A stretch of 64,000 nucleotides of DNA, taken from Trileptium ribeirensis. Taxonomy: Eukaryota; Nematoda; Enoplea; Enoplida; Thoracostomopsidae. This document shows, in pieces, positions 35,901 through 48,779 of the stretch. The stretch is from contig JASANE010018648.1 in the NCBI GenBank assembly GCA_030248225.1, positions 16,394-80,393 of the forward strand, in the 5' to 3' direction. A model generated the notes under the pieces. That model worked only from the letters and a program-made list of their open reading frames with translations. It was not told where the DNA came from and made no database searches. The translations under genes and the position numbers were made by a program. Each line of letters starts with the position of its first letter. Position 1 is the first letter of the stretch.

Positions 35901-36299
35901 ACGGTTTGCTCATGCGATGGTGATTGGGAATTCGTCACTTGCTGGCGCTTTGTATTTTTGATCTGAAGTAGAAAATGGCAAATTTTCAGTTCGTTAAATT
36001 TTTAGCCTTTCAAAGTTAATTTTGATTATGCTGTTTATTCGTGCATAACTGGTTGTTGCATCTTCAAATTTAGTGAATTATCTTCCTCAAATTTAATGAA
36101 ACCATCCTCATATCCGCACTAATATATAACATTTCTGAAACCCGCTGCCTTCCTGGTCGAGTCATTTCAGTCGACACGCTCATTAAATGAAGTAGTCAAC
36201 TATGTTTACCCGAATTCAGCGACGTTTACAGGAGCTTTTGGAACACAGCTGAACGATCCAGGTCTAATCCGCCGCTAAGGCAAAATCTTTAAGGCGACG
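32989..36299. other. No recognised genes
   Basis: Two consecutive minus-strand frames, 35181-34924 and 34920-34711, are separated by a single TGA and have mixed composition including a CRYFWQRDGYRIRATHGVV stretch. They may be a decayed coding region, but no family is recognised. The rest is AT-rich DNA. Confidence 0.4.
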
Positions 36300-36301
36300 T
36301 A

Positions 36302-36959
36302 TAGTAGGCTCGGCTAATCCTGTCGCTTTTAGATGCTTATATATGTTTAGCGTTATCGCTCATTCGGCTAAGCCCGTCAAATCGACGGGTAATCCGGTCA
36401 CAGAAATTTCAGAACATAAAACTAGATAAACGCAAAATATACTGTAACGCAGCAAATATAAAGTATGATAAATGAATAAAACCATCTAACCAAAAATGCA
36501 AAATATGAAGTATATATATATAATTAGCCATAGTGTAACAAATTATAACAGTGTTGTATAGTATTAAACATGCTGACTGGTTTACCCAACAAAGGGGCGG
36601 CATTACCCGAATTGGTAAAATTTTTAAACACCGGCAAATTTTAGTCGAGCTCCAGCATTTCGACAGTTATTTTCAGAATTTTAACATAAAAGTAAATTTT
36701 TATGGGAAAACACAATGATTTGGGAAGTTTTCGGGCAGCAAAAATGGCGATCTAACTAAAATACCTTTATAATATTTTTTTACGCTTTCAGTAAAATGGC
36801 TGAATCTGTCACGTGACTATGACATATTGAACAAAATCTTATGTAATTTAGCAACATAAATCATATTTATATTATGACGTTTTTGTTTTAACGTGTGTCG
36901 ATAGCATGCAACAAATCCAGCCTAGAAATAACAAGTGACGAGATTAGCTGAGCCTACTA
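36302..36959. mobile_element. Tc1/mariner-like MITE with TA target duplication
   Basis: 658 bp with TIRs TAGTAGGCTCGGCTAATC and the complement of GATTAGCTGAGCCTACTA. Flanked by TA at 36300-36301 and 36960-36961. No transposase frame. The TA duplication fits Tc1/mariner, although the TIR sequence is not one I know. Confidence 0.7.
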
Positions 36960-36961
36960 TA

Positions 36962-38109
36962 TATTTTAGTGATATGGGAATGTCCCCGTTCCTTTACTGC
37001 TTGCACAAATATCTTAGTTTCTCAGATACATGCTCATTAACACAGGCTTTTAGATAGCAGCCTGTAATTGGAACAAATTTCTACTTTTTTAAACAGCGCT
37101 TAGAAAAGGAATAATTTCGTTATATCGATGACAACGATCACTGCCCAATAAAGGTAAACCAAACTCCCACGAAATGAAATCGCCTGGTTATTTAGACAAA
37201 TGGGTGTTAAAAGAGAGTTTTCTGGACGTTGGTCATTAATTGGCGACTATGCCTTTTGACGGCACTACGGAGCCAGTCGTTTCGACAATAGCTGTCACCA
37301 GTGAACATGCATCATTGTGAAAGCGTTTATCCACGGGCTCAAGACTTGAACCTGTAATCGGCGGGGCTCCGCGATTACCCTTTTCGCAAAAGTTCATAGA
37401 TTTCACTTTCCTCAAACGGCGTTATTTCAGCTAGTCTTGCATATAGCTGTTTTCGAATACCTTGAAAATATGCGGGCAGGCTGAACCCGAGCGGTTGAAT
37501 TTCACGACAGTGAACCAGTTTTTACATGGTCTCAGTTTCCCTGGAATATTTGTTCTGGTACCTTGCGCTAATTACGTATTGTGTATTGTAACTATACGGT
37601 TGTTAATACACCTCGTGTCAAATAGTAAACTGTATCGGAAGTGAACTGAATTGAGCGTAATCGCAAATGCTAAGTTGAAGGCTGGAGGTTGGTTGCATAA
37701 ATGCGTTTTTAGTTGTGCAGCCGGATAGTTACCTAAAAAGCATATCCAAAGCTGTTGACTAAAAGATGAAAAATCTACGTAATGCTAGTGCCATTTCCTA
37801 GCCCCAATTGGTTAGCATTTTGTTTTAAAAAATTTCCGCACAGTGTACTAAGTTTTAGTAAATGGATTGGTATGTTTCGGCCAAACTTCGAGACATTAAA
37901 CATAATCATATATGTGTGTCGGCCGGTTTGGCTTCGCGAACGAGATACTGTATTTTGTGGGAACGCAAGCTTTATGTGTATGAAAATAACGACGTGGCTG
38001 GGGTGATATACGAAAGTAACTGATAAAATTATTTTACCGTGTACATAATTTGTGTATCGTGAAAAAATGCTTGATAAACACAAGAAGCGAGCAAGCATAT
38101 GCGGCCAAA
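36962..38109. other. No recognised features
   Basis: AT-rich DNA with only chance frames. Confidence 0.45.
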
Positions 38110-38640
38110 CTTAAGCTGTGGAGTTTCCCAAATTCCGCAGGAATTATAAATACATAATTTGCCTTAAACGTTATACTATTATAATTGCAATTTTGGGAAT
38201 TTCCTACTCAAACATTCTCGAATTTGCAGTTCCACCATTTCATAGTCTTCGTTTCCGGAATTTTTGATTCTCGAATATCGAAATTCTTGATCCTATAGTT
38301 AGCCCATGTCAACTTTAGGGACCGAAATATAATGCATGATATGCCGTTCTCGATATACCTTGGTCTTAGCCTAAGCTAAGGTTTCTATACGAGCAGGTTT
38401 TAAGCCTGAAATGTTAATGTGCTTGGGACTTTGGGAATTCCCAAATAAATTCTGGATTATCAAATCCGTAGTTCCAGATTCTCCAGTCCCCGTTTCCGGA
38501 ATTATTGACTCGTGATTCCCAAATTTAAAATTTTCGATTTCCATAATTGCTAACTCCCAGCTTTTCGATTACCAATTCACAACTGCCAAATTTTCTGTTT
38601 TCAATTTCGGTTTCCAAATTTCCGGTTCCGAATTTTTGTA
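38110..38640 (-). repeat. Degenerate minisatellite, C/T-rich on this strand
   Basis: Phrases such as GAATTCCCAAA, TTTCCGGAATT and GATTCTCGAAT recur every 10-25 bp. On the opposite strand it reads like the GGGAATTTGGGAATC array at 42660-43460, so the two are inverted relative to each other. Confidence 0.6.
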
Positions 38641-38774
38641 TATAACTATCCAAACGGATCTTAATTGTTTTGTTCGTTCATATAGACTTCAGTTCTTTTT
38701 GTCGGCTGTGCATCTACAACGAATGGAGATATGCAGCTTATTCAGGTTAATTTCGTACAGTAAAAAAGCTCCAT

Positions 38775-39620
38775 TGCCAGTATAAAATTTCTTCAATTGC
38801 CGGCCGTGAATTATTACGTATGCAAACGGCCTACGGCTGTTGAGGCCGGTGCCCACCGCTAGACTTGAGGCTCAAGGCTAATGAGGGCTTTACTCAATAA
38901 CGCTGGTAACATATAAAACGTATTTATAGTCGTCTGCAGTAAGTCTGACACGTTCTTTATGGACTGTTGATTGTATCAATAGTGTATATACCATGGTTGT
39001 TTAATCGTTTACATCACGAGCTACATCGTTCGCGTTCACATTTCTGTCATTGTCATTCGCATTTTTAATGAACAGGAACAAGGGCTCTGCAAAGTACGAA
39101 CGGAATTTGCGTTCGCGTGCATTTGTATTTTTCACACGGTTGTTCGCGTTCACCAAATGACTTGCTGAATCAGACAGCAATGTTCGCGGTCTATGTCCAT
39201 ATTGTAGTATACGCAAACAAATGTGATTGGTATTTTTGTTTTCCTGTGTACACGGTCAGAAAAATGACATGATAAATCGCAAAATAGCGACCACGAACAG
39301 TATCTACACGATGCTGGGGTACTGGAAAAGGTTTTGAAAGTGGAAATTCGAAACGAGAGAATGTTCAGAAACTTTGGAAAAGATTGCGGAACTCGAAACT
39401 TGGGAAACGGAAAACTGTTTGGAAACTGCATAACTTGGGAAAGCGGAAACCCGAAAATTATAAAACTAATATAGTGGGGAAACTTGAGAACCAGAAAATG
39501 CTGAGAAATTGGACAATGTGGGAAAGCGGAAGCGGGAAGATGTAGGGAAACCGGAAAACTTGGGACACGGGAAAATGTTGATGAACCGGAAAAGCTCGGA
39601 AAACGGGAAAAATGGAAAAG
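38775..39620 (+). repeat. Duplicated ~0.8-kb module, copy 1
   Basis: From AATTTCTTCAATTG to the start of a G/A-rich minisatellite, this matches 40420-41230 in the same orientation, about 85 percent by eye. Shared landmarks are CACGAGCTACATCGTTCG, GCAATGTTCGCGGTCTAT and GTGTACACGGTCAGAAAAATG. It ends in a short (about 300-bp) GGGAAAC/GGAAAA array. Confidence 0.8.
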
Positions 39621-40419
39621 ATATGCAGCCAATTCAGGTTACTTTCATACAGTCAAAAACCTCTATAAGACCGTATATATAATATTATGCTACATTGATT
39701 TTAGGATGCAGGATTGGGGTGAAATGCGGTTCATAAATTAGCCCACGAGAGCCGAAAACAAATCTTGCAAACACTTCAACTTTATGGGTGACATTATGCT
39801 CATATTATAGAGCAAATCATACTTTATGTGGCTTCACATAGTGTGCTGATATTGTCATTATTTAGTTGATCAGTATGGATTTTGAATGGGCCTACGAGCC
39901 ACAAAAACAACTATTTTTGGAAACGTTCGACATGTACGGATATTATTTGTGTATCAACGATAACTTTTTCGTTATTGGTGTAAACCAACATACGGGGAGA
40001 CAAATCAAGCGTGAATAGGTTAGGCCCTTTTTTCTGTAGGTTTAGCTGGACAACCATCTTGTTCAGCTAACTTAGCTCACAAAATTGGTACAAACTTATC
40101 CTCCGCATAATTGACGTTAAGTTCAGGCTACCCTCCACATAACTAAAATGTCCGGTGTGTTTTGAGTGCAACGCCTGTGCAATGGCGGATTTTGAAGCCA
40201 AACGGCCGACCGGTAAACGTTTCGGCAGACCAACGGACGCCTTTGATATCAAACGTCCCGCTGTGGGCCAATGGCCGACAGCACAACAGCTGGGCGACCG
40301 CCAATGGATGGCTGACTGCCTAGATACTCGTGCTTGTTACAATACGAATTTACTATCTTTCTTAGCAAAAATTCGACATTCGCTACTGTTAACAGTAGAA
40401 AATTTCTGACCGACGGCCG

Positions 40420-41230
40420 TGAAATTTCTTCAATTGTCCACGGTGGATTATTGCGTCCGCAAACGCCCTACGGCTGTCGAGGCCCGTGCCCACGCTAGAT
40501 TTGAGGCTCGCAAACTTAAATAAGGTTATACTCAATAACGTTCGTAACATACAAAACGTATTTATATTCGTCTGCTGTAAGTTCGACACATTCCTTATGC
40601 ACTGTTGATAATTCGTGTGGACTTAATTATCAATAGTGTATATAGCATGGTGTTTTTTGTTAACATCACGAGCTACATCGTTCGGGTTCATATTTCTGTC
40701 ATTGCCATTCGCATTTTTAATGAACGCGAACAAAGCTCTGCAAAATACGAATGGATGTCCACTTCGCACGGTTGTCCGCGTTCACCAAATGCTCGCGTTG
40801 ACATACTGAATTGGAACAGCAATGTTCGCGGTCTATATCGGTATTTTAGTATACGCAAACGCGGTTGGTAATATCTTGTTTTCTTGTGTACACGGTCAGA
40901 AAAATGCGATGATAAATCGCAAAACAGCGACCACGAACAGCGTCTACACGATGCTACTAAACTGGAAAAGCTTGGGAAAGCGGAAATTCTGGAAATTTGA
41001 AAATGTTCAGAAACTTTGGAAAAGATTGCGGAATGACAAACTTGGTGAATGGAAAACTGTTTGGGAACTGCATAACATGGGGAAACGGGAAACCCGAAAA
41101 CTATAAAACTAAAAAATGTGAGAAACTGGAAACTTGGGACCCAGAAAATATTGAGAAATTGAAAAATGTGGGAAACGGGAAGGGAAACTCGGGGAACCAG
41201 AAAATTTTGACAAACTGGAAAAGGTGGGAA
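40420..41230 (+). repeat. Duplicated ~0.8-kb module, copy 2
   Basis: Same landmarks and order as copy 1; it runs into the long G/A-rich array. Frames over it are not shared between copies, so it is non-coding. Confidence 0.8.
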
Positions 41231-42520
41231 AGCGGAAGCGGGCAAATGTAAGGAAACCGGAAAAGGTTGAGACACGGGAAAATTTAGAAACTGAAAAATG
41301 TAGGAAACGGAAGACTTGGGAAACGGAAAAATGTTTATGAACTGGAAAAGCTAGAAAAACGGGAAAATTGAGAAACAACAAGATGCGAGAACTGGAAGAT
41401 GTGGGAAACGGGAAAAATTGGGAAATACAAAATTAGGAAAATTTGGGAAACGGGAAATGTTGATAAACTACAAAAGGCTGGTAAAAGAACAGCTCGAGAA
41501 ACAGGAAAATTGGGAAATGGAACATGTGGCAAAAGGTTAACTTAAGAAACTCAAACAACTTGGGAAATGAGAAACTCGGTTTACTGAAAAATCCTGAGAA
41601 CCTGGAAAACATGGGAAATAGAAGGGAAACTCGGGAATCCGGAAAATGTGGAGAAACTCGAAAATGTGGGAAACCAGAAGCAGGAAAATGTAGGGAACCC
41701 GTAAAAGATTGGGAAACGGAAGAGGTTGACAAACTAGAAAATGTAGGAAACGGGAAACTTGGGACACGAGAAAATTTGGAATCTGGAAAATGTAGAACAC
41801 GGCAGACTTGGGAAACGGGAAAATGTTGGGAAACTGGAAAAGGTTGGGAAACAGGAAAATCTGGAAACTGTAAAATACAAAAACGGTAAGATTGAGAAAT
41901 AGGAAAGTGTTTGGAAACTGCATAAAGTTGAGAAACAGGAAACTCGGGAAAACTGGGAGACTTGAAAATGTGGGAAACCAGAAAATCGGGAAACTGGAAA
42001 ATATGTGAAACGGGAAGCTACAGAAACTGGAAGATGTGGGACATTCAGTACACGGGAAAATGTCAAAAGTTGGGAAATGGAACATTGGAGAAACATGGGG
42101 AACGGGAAATTGTAAAATATATATGGAAAATGGGAAACTCGGGAAATTTAGGAAGCGGTAAAATGTTGGGAAACGGGAAAATGTTGACGAACTGAAAAAG
42201 CTAAGAAAACAGGAAAATTGGGAAACAGGAAAATCGGAAAACTGGAAAATGTGGCAAACTGGTAAATATGGAAAATTGCAAAACAGAAAACTCGGAAAAT
42301 TCTGGAAACGGGAAAATGTTGGTAAATTGGAAAAGGCTGGTAAAGGGAAAACTCGAGAAACAGGAGAATTGGGAAATGGAAAATGTGGCAAACGGGGAAT
42401 TTAGGAAACTCGAACATGTTACTGAGGGAACTTGGAAAATGAAGAACTCGGTTTACTGCAAAATGCTGAGAAAGTGGAAAAGGTTGCGAAAAGGAAAACT
42501 TGAGAAAATGTTAGCAAATT
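40960..42520 (+). repeat. G/A-rich degenerate minisatellite (GGGAAACTGGAAAATG type)
   Basis: About 1.5 kb built from variations on GGGAAACnGGAAAATGTn. The minus strand therefore shows long frames rich in Phe, Pro and Ser (up to 284 codons); these are by-products of the repeat. Confidence 0.9.
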
Positions 42521-42659
42521 TAAAAATGTTGGGGGATGCATTACACCCATATGGCGTCACGAGTCAGACTATAGGTTATCGAGCCATCCCCAAGCTGAGG
42601 CTTCACAGCTTCCCGCGAAATTTGAAGCTAACAATTTTTCAATCAAGTATAAACATTTT

Positions 42660-43460
42660 GGATCAGGGATATGGGAATCAGAAATTCGAGCATCGGGAAT
42701 TTGGAAATTGAGAATTAAAAATGTATGAATTGCGAATGTGTAAGTCGGGAATTTGAGAATTGGGAATCGTAAACCTGGGAATAATGGATTTGGAAATCGG
42801 GAAATTAAGAATTCCGCATTTGAGAGTCTGGAGTTTGGGAATAGTGAATTTGCGAATCGGAACGTGGCAATAGAGAATTTGCGAATCGGAACAATGGCAA
42901 TCAGCAATATAGAATTGGGTCTTTGGCAATCGGAAATTTGTGAATCGTGAATTTAGGAATTGGAATTTGGGAATTGATAGCTTTCAAAATCGGTACTTTG
43001 GGAATCGATGATGTGACAATAGCGAATATTCCGGATTCGGGAATTTGGAAATCGAAATTCCGTAATCAGTAATTTGGAAACCTGGGAGTTGGGGATCTGG
43101 GATTCTAGAATTTAGGAACAACGAGTTAAGAATATAGGAACCACGAATGTTTGAATTTGGTAATTGGGAAGAAAAATTTGGAATTCGCGAATTTGGGAAT
43201 CAGGAATTGAGAATTTGAGAATCGGAATTTTCTGTAGCCGAGAATTTGGCAATCGGGATTTTTTCGAATTCGAAATAAGAAAATTTGGAACCAGGAATTG
43301 AGAATTTGTAAATTGTGAATTAAAATTGAGAACTTAGGATCCTGAAATTTGGAATTTTGATTTTGGGGACCAGGAATTTGAGAATCAGAAATTTGTGATT
43401 CGGGTCGGAAGTTTGGAATCTGGAGTTTGAAAATCTGAAATTCGGGAATTGACGATTCTA
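42660..43460 (+). repeat. Degenerate minisatellite (GGGAATTTGGGAATCG type)
   Basis: About 0.8 kb of short units GGGAATTTGnGAATCG. It is inverted relative to 38110-38640. Minus-strand frames over it rich in Phe, Pro and Ile/Ser are by-products. Confidence 0.9.
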
Positions 43461-46400
43461 CCACATCACTTTTATCGTGCAAATATTGTCCGCTATAATT
43501 GAATCGAAAGTACAGATATAATGAACAGCTATCAAATTGTCGATGCAAATATTTTACTGTCAACCCTTTACGTCATGAGGTAATTTACATTTTGACTATC
43601 GATGAACAATTACTGGTCGCCTCGATGATGGAATCCCGAATACTCGTGCTAAAGTCATGTTTACTACCCATTGAGGTATCGTTGAGCTACTGGTTGGATC
43701 TTTAGAGCTCCTTGTAGAGCGAGCGAAGATGAGATTAAGCGTAAGAAACTAAACATATTACATAGCAGCCATTATTACAGTTACAACGTATGTTTGGTAA
43801 ATAGTACTGTAATCTAGTTAAATAAAGTTAAAGGTTTTTCATTTGGTCGATCGGATGTACAATGTATGCACTCAACTTTAAACTGTGCCCTCGCTGTAAG
43901 TTATTAAACGTGGTTCCCGTAAATATTTTTGGGCAGCCCAAAACAGTTTTTCGAAATGCGCAAATATATATATAAATTCAAAGAATATTCTAAATATGCA
44001 ATACTGTGCTTAAATTTGACGTCGTCAACCTTATGCTAATTGTAAAGTGAATCTACAAAACTTCGGGATTTGGGCATTTGCTGTTTTATATTTTGATGCT
44101 ATGATTTCAATTAAGTCAATATTTTAATAACAAAAGATATTAAAGTTATCTGGCATTTTCATCAAACAGCAGCAACTGCTGACAGCTGCTCTAACTTTTT
44201 CATTTTCAAGACCAGTTTATGTTTTACACTTAAAGCGACTAACCACGCGTTTGCAGAACATACTATTTTGTACTATTGTAAATACATATATATACTAATA
44301 TCTTCTTCAGTCGAGAATTTTTAAACATATTTCTGACTAGGCCGAGGCGTTTAGGATACTGGGCACTCGACAAATGTTTCTGCAAAAACAATATATTGAC
44401 TTTAAAGCTTATGCCAAGGTCATGGTTATAATGCTGGCTGTATTATGTCTGCAAGATATTGAAATGTTCAGTCTATTTCAAGACGAAAGGACCTTTGATT
44501 TATTCGTGTAATAACGGGACGCAGCTACATGGCTTCTTAACAACAACATCCCCAGTTATCATAACCTCGAGGGTGCACCGAAACTTTTGCTGTTTTACCA
44601 ATTTTGCGACTTTCCATGGTCAAACCCAAGAAGCTATGGAGCATAGCGGACCCCAGGCGCGCTTCACGAGGTGTGCTTGTGCCCCGCCCGATTGACTGCG
44701 CACGTGCATAGTATGTGGTATAATTGCTTAGGTCACCCAGGGAGGCTGACATTGACACCTTATCACATGCCATAATGTTACGCCGCTATTTCCTATCTCG
44801 ATCTTTACTCGGAACTTGATTGAATCCTTCATGTAAGTTAGTGTACGCATTAAGTGTGTAAACTGATATCGTTGGGACTGTCTGAAATTTGGTTCGATCT
44901 TGGCCTCTTCGAGCACGAATTGGCTCAGCATAGGTTTGACCAATGTGGATCCTCATCGGGTTCCGACGATGCCTGAAAGTTCACAGTCGGATTCAGTATC
45001 TTTCGCGATGGAATTATCGTTAGCCGAAAGTCAAATGGTTTCCTATGCCGGTTTAAATTGATCGAATAAATTTGGTAACCGTTTGCGTTTGTTATTTTTC
45101 ACGAATGTGTTACTTTTGAGTTTGTCTGAAACTTTCTCTCGTGCTCCCATCTTTCCACTTTTGTTCGATTCATACTAACGACAAACGCCACACATCGGAG
45201 CTTGGGATCTACTATCCACAGGCCCTGACATGGAACGCTGATCAGTATAACAGGACAAAATATGTAGAAGATGTAACCGCTGCCAGAACCGAAGACTAGA
45301 CACCAAGTTATACTTTTTTGGTTTTACTGTCCAAACTATGTACATATGGTACAGACGCAGGCTGGAATAAAACGAACAGTACAAATTGATAAAGGTACAA
45401 GGGTGCAAGGGTACAAAGAATTAATGATTTCAACAATTTTAATCATGATGAATGGCCATGAAATAAGACAGGTCGAATAGCGATCATTGGGGAAACGACA
45501 AACAGCTCCGACAGGTCCCATTGGCGACATAAGGATCAACTCGGAAAATAAGCTCAGCGGAGTCTCTCGATTTATGCGCTGTAGTACTCCCGGGAAGATT
45601 AGAAGCCGAAGCCTGAGGGCGTTATTAAAGGGAACGAAGAAGCTACTGGTCAGGTCACTCTGCATGCAATGATGTAGGACGCACAAAACGCATGCCAAAA
45701 TTTTAGATTACGACAGTGACAATTACTAGTTAGGAACAAGCGAAACAAGAATAGAATGTATGTATATTGTGGTTCATGATATGTACAACATATGGCAATA
45801 TATTTTAGTTCCAAACATTCTCGATAAAAGCCGATTCGCCTATCAATTCTCCTAAGGCAAAAACTGGCTAGTGATAGTGCCCGAAGTTGTTTGATAACTG
45901 ACTAATTCGAAGATGCTATTCCTTAATGCACGACCAGTAATGTATCAACTATAGTTCCCTAGTAAAACTATACTTTCATAAAACGCTGTCACGCGGCCCC
46001 CATCTCAGGCGACGGAATATCAAATGAAACCCAATGTACTAGCGCAAGAGGAAACTAATGGAATAGTGGAAAAGGAACTAAGAGAGGTAACGGAGTGAAT
46101 GAACCGTTTAGACATCCCTAATAGAACTTCGGGGGCCGATTAATGGGTATCTAGTGTCCGGTAATGGCTCTAATGCCGGCACGGTCACACCTGATGAACC
46201 TGCGAATTTTCTTGAAGCACAGTTAACGGTGAATTTTGGCAAATGAACAATTTATCTATATTTTTCCAAATTTTGGGGCACAAATAGAGTTTATAGAGCA
46301 TTTTTGATAGCAAAATTGAACTCAGCGTGTCTAATTTCATCAAAAAAATTTAGTACATGGAAACATGTTTATATGGTTTTCCTGGCTGTAGAATTCGATT

Positions 46401-47070
46401 TTAGGTATGTTAGAACCCTTAGAATGCGCCCAAAGTCGCTAATTTCAAAATACATCCCCCTGTATTGAGCCAGATAGCGCGATACAAGGGTGTTTAATAA
46501 ATTAATGTGGTGAATATAGTTTGCAGCGCACTCTAAAAGGCTTAGGTAGGTACAGCACGATGCGCTGGATTCAATGCGTCCGTCTACAACTAATACTAGC
46601 TGACTGATCTAAGCTTAAGTTGACGAAAATCGTTTCTGCGGGTAATTTGTACATTTTGGGTAATTGTATGCTTATAAGAGCAAAATGTATGTCAAAGACA
46701 ATAGCAGGGTATGTAATCCCATATATTTATTGGGTAAACGGAACACGCTGAGCTCGAATCTGGCTTTGTTTTTGTTGTAGGAGCAAAATTCGTAATACCT
46801 AGCCTGTTTGAATTTTCAAAAAATGAACAGTTCCAAAATGGGCATCAAATTTTCAAATTTTTCATATTTGGGGAGTTACATCTTGGGATAAGCGACAGGG
46901 TAAAGTACATAATAACTAAAAATAAAACATAAAAAGTAGAAACACCTAACTATAACGCTCGTATATAATAGTACTTTTAAGATACCATAGATTACCAACA
47001 AAACACATCATACAGTAGTAGGGATCACTGGTTTATTGTATCATAATAATATAATCATCAAATGTATACA
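43461..47070. other. No recognised genes
   Basis: A piece at about 44630-44720 loosely resembles the LINE 3' segment at 14460-14600. A 120-codon minus-strand frame at 45336-45698 overlaps a plus-strand frame; neither has recognisable domains. Confidence 0.4.
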
Positions 47071-47077
47071 TATATAT

Positions 47078-48330
47078 AATGGCCTAGCCCCTCCCACATT
47101 GGAATAACCCGCTTTAAAATAAAAACTTAGTCGAAAATTAACCTCATATTAAATATTTTCATACTACTATTTTTCATTTGCCTATTTCCTGGCCCATTTT
47201 TGCGCATTCCCCTCGTCCCCATCGGCAAGATATTCGGTGCATGTTTTGATACTACATCTGATAATTGTTCACTTAGTGTCACTGCTTTTGAATACTGCTT
47301 TTACCTCTTAAAATCACCCCCGTTCTCCCAGAAAAACATATATAACACATCAATGAGTATACATGATAATATAACATGAATCATATAATAATATTGACAA
47401 TGATAAATGGCCTACCCCCTCCCACCTGCGAATAACCCTCTTTAAAATTAACCTTAGTCGAAATTTAACCTGATATTAAATATTTTCGTACTACTATTTT
47501 TCATTTGCCTATTTTCTGGCTCATTTTTGGGCATTCCCCTCGTTCCCATGGGCAAAATATTCTGTGCGTGTTTTGATGCTCCATCTAATAATTGTTCACT
47601 TAGTGTCACTGCTTTTGAATACCTCTTTTACCTCTTAAAATCACCCCCGTTCCCCCAGAAAATATATAGATATAACAGACCAATGAGCATACATACTATT
47701 ATAACATCAATCATAATATAATATTGACGAAGATAATAGGCCTACCACCTCCCACATTTGAATAACCCGATTTAAAATTAACCTTAGGTGATATTTTGCC
47801 TCATTAAATATTTTCATACTACTATTTTTCATTTGCCTATTTTCTGGCCCATTTTTGCGCATTCCCCTCGTCCCCACCGGCAAAATATTCTGTGCGTGTT
47901 TTGATACTACATCTGATAATTGTTCACTTAGTGTCACTGCTTTTAAATACTGCTTTTACCTCTTAAAATCACCCCCGTTCTCCCAGAAAAACATATATAA
48001 CACATCAATGAGTATACATGATAATATAACATCAATCATATAATAATATTGACAATGATAAATGGCCTACCCCCCTCCCAGATGCGCATAACCCTCTTTA
48101 AAATTAACCTTAGTCGAAATTTAACCTGATATTAAATATTTTCATACTACTATTTTTCATTTGCCTATTTTCTGGCCCATTTTTGGGCATTCTCCTCGTT
48201 CCCATCAGCAAAATATTCTGTGCTTGTTTTGATACTACATCTGATAATTGTTCGCTTAGTGTCACTGCTTTTCAATACTCCTATTATTTCATGAAATCAC
48301 CCCCTTTCCCCCAGCAAAATATATACATAT
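47078..48330. repeat. Four tandem copies of a ~329-bp unit
   Basis: Units begin GGCCTACCCCCTCCCAC (or a variant) near 47080, 47409, 47738 and 48063. They share TTTTCATTTGCCTATTT, GATAATTGTTCACTTAGTG and AAAATCACCCCCGTTC. About 90 percent identical by eye; the last copy is the most diverged. Confidence 0.9.
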
Positions 48331-48770
48331 AACATGAAGTACATCAATTAAATATATAAATTATATTTGGGGACCCCAATTTTTAAAGATACGCGTAATG
48401 CAAGAAATTAAAATCGTTTGGAAGCAATTCAGGCGTGAGTGTTGCTCAACATAAGTTACTCTGCCGTACCATTTCGCCCATGACGAGCAACACTTACGAA
48501 CCCCCCTAACAGTAATGATATGTATATATATAATACAAAATCATTTAAACGGGCGCATGTCTGGTGAACAGCTGTTGATTTAAAAGGTTTATTTCATTTC
48601 GTTTTCGTTTTGATTATGGTTGCGATTCCTGCAAAAGCTATATGCTGCAATTCTCGCGAAAGCTATCACGCTGCGAAAGTCATCAATGCTGCGAATTATG
48701 CGAAATTTGCTCTACTTATTCTTTACGACCCCCCTTTCCCTAATCCCCAAACCCAGCCTAGGTCTTCTCA
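48331..48770. other. Junction region with a hairpin
   Basis: CGTGAGTGTTGCTC at 48434-48447 and GAGCAACACTTACG at 48485-48498 can pair (13 of 14). Near 48620-48720, GCTGCGAA and GCGAAAGCTAT phrases recur. No gene. Confidence 0.4.
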
Positions 48771-48779
48771 TGCCCCCAC

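Noticed and set aside
40688..42417. Long minus-strand frames (up to 284 codons) rich in Phe, Pro and Ser
   Set aside because: They lie wholly on the GGGAAACTGG-type minisatellite; stops are avoided because of the repeat's base composition, and several frames are open at once.
42569..43563. Minus-strand frames rich in Phe, Pro, Ile and Ser
   Set aside because: By-products of the GGGAATTTGGGAATC array.
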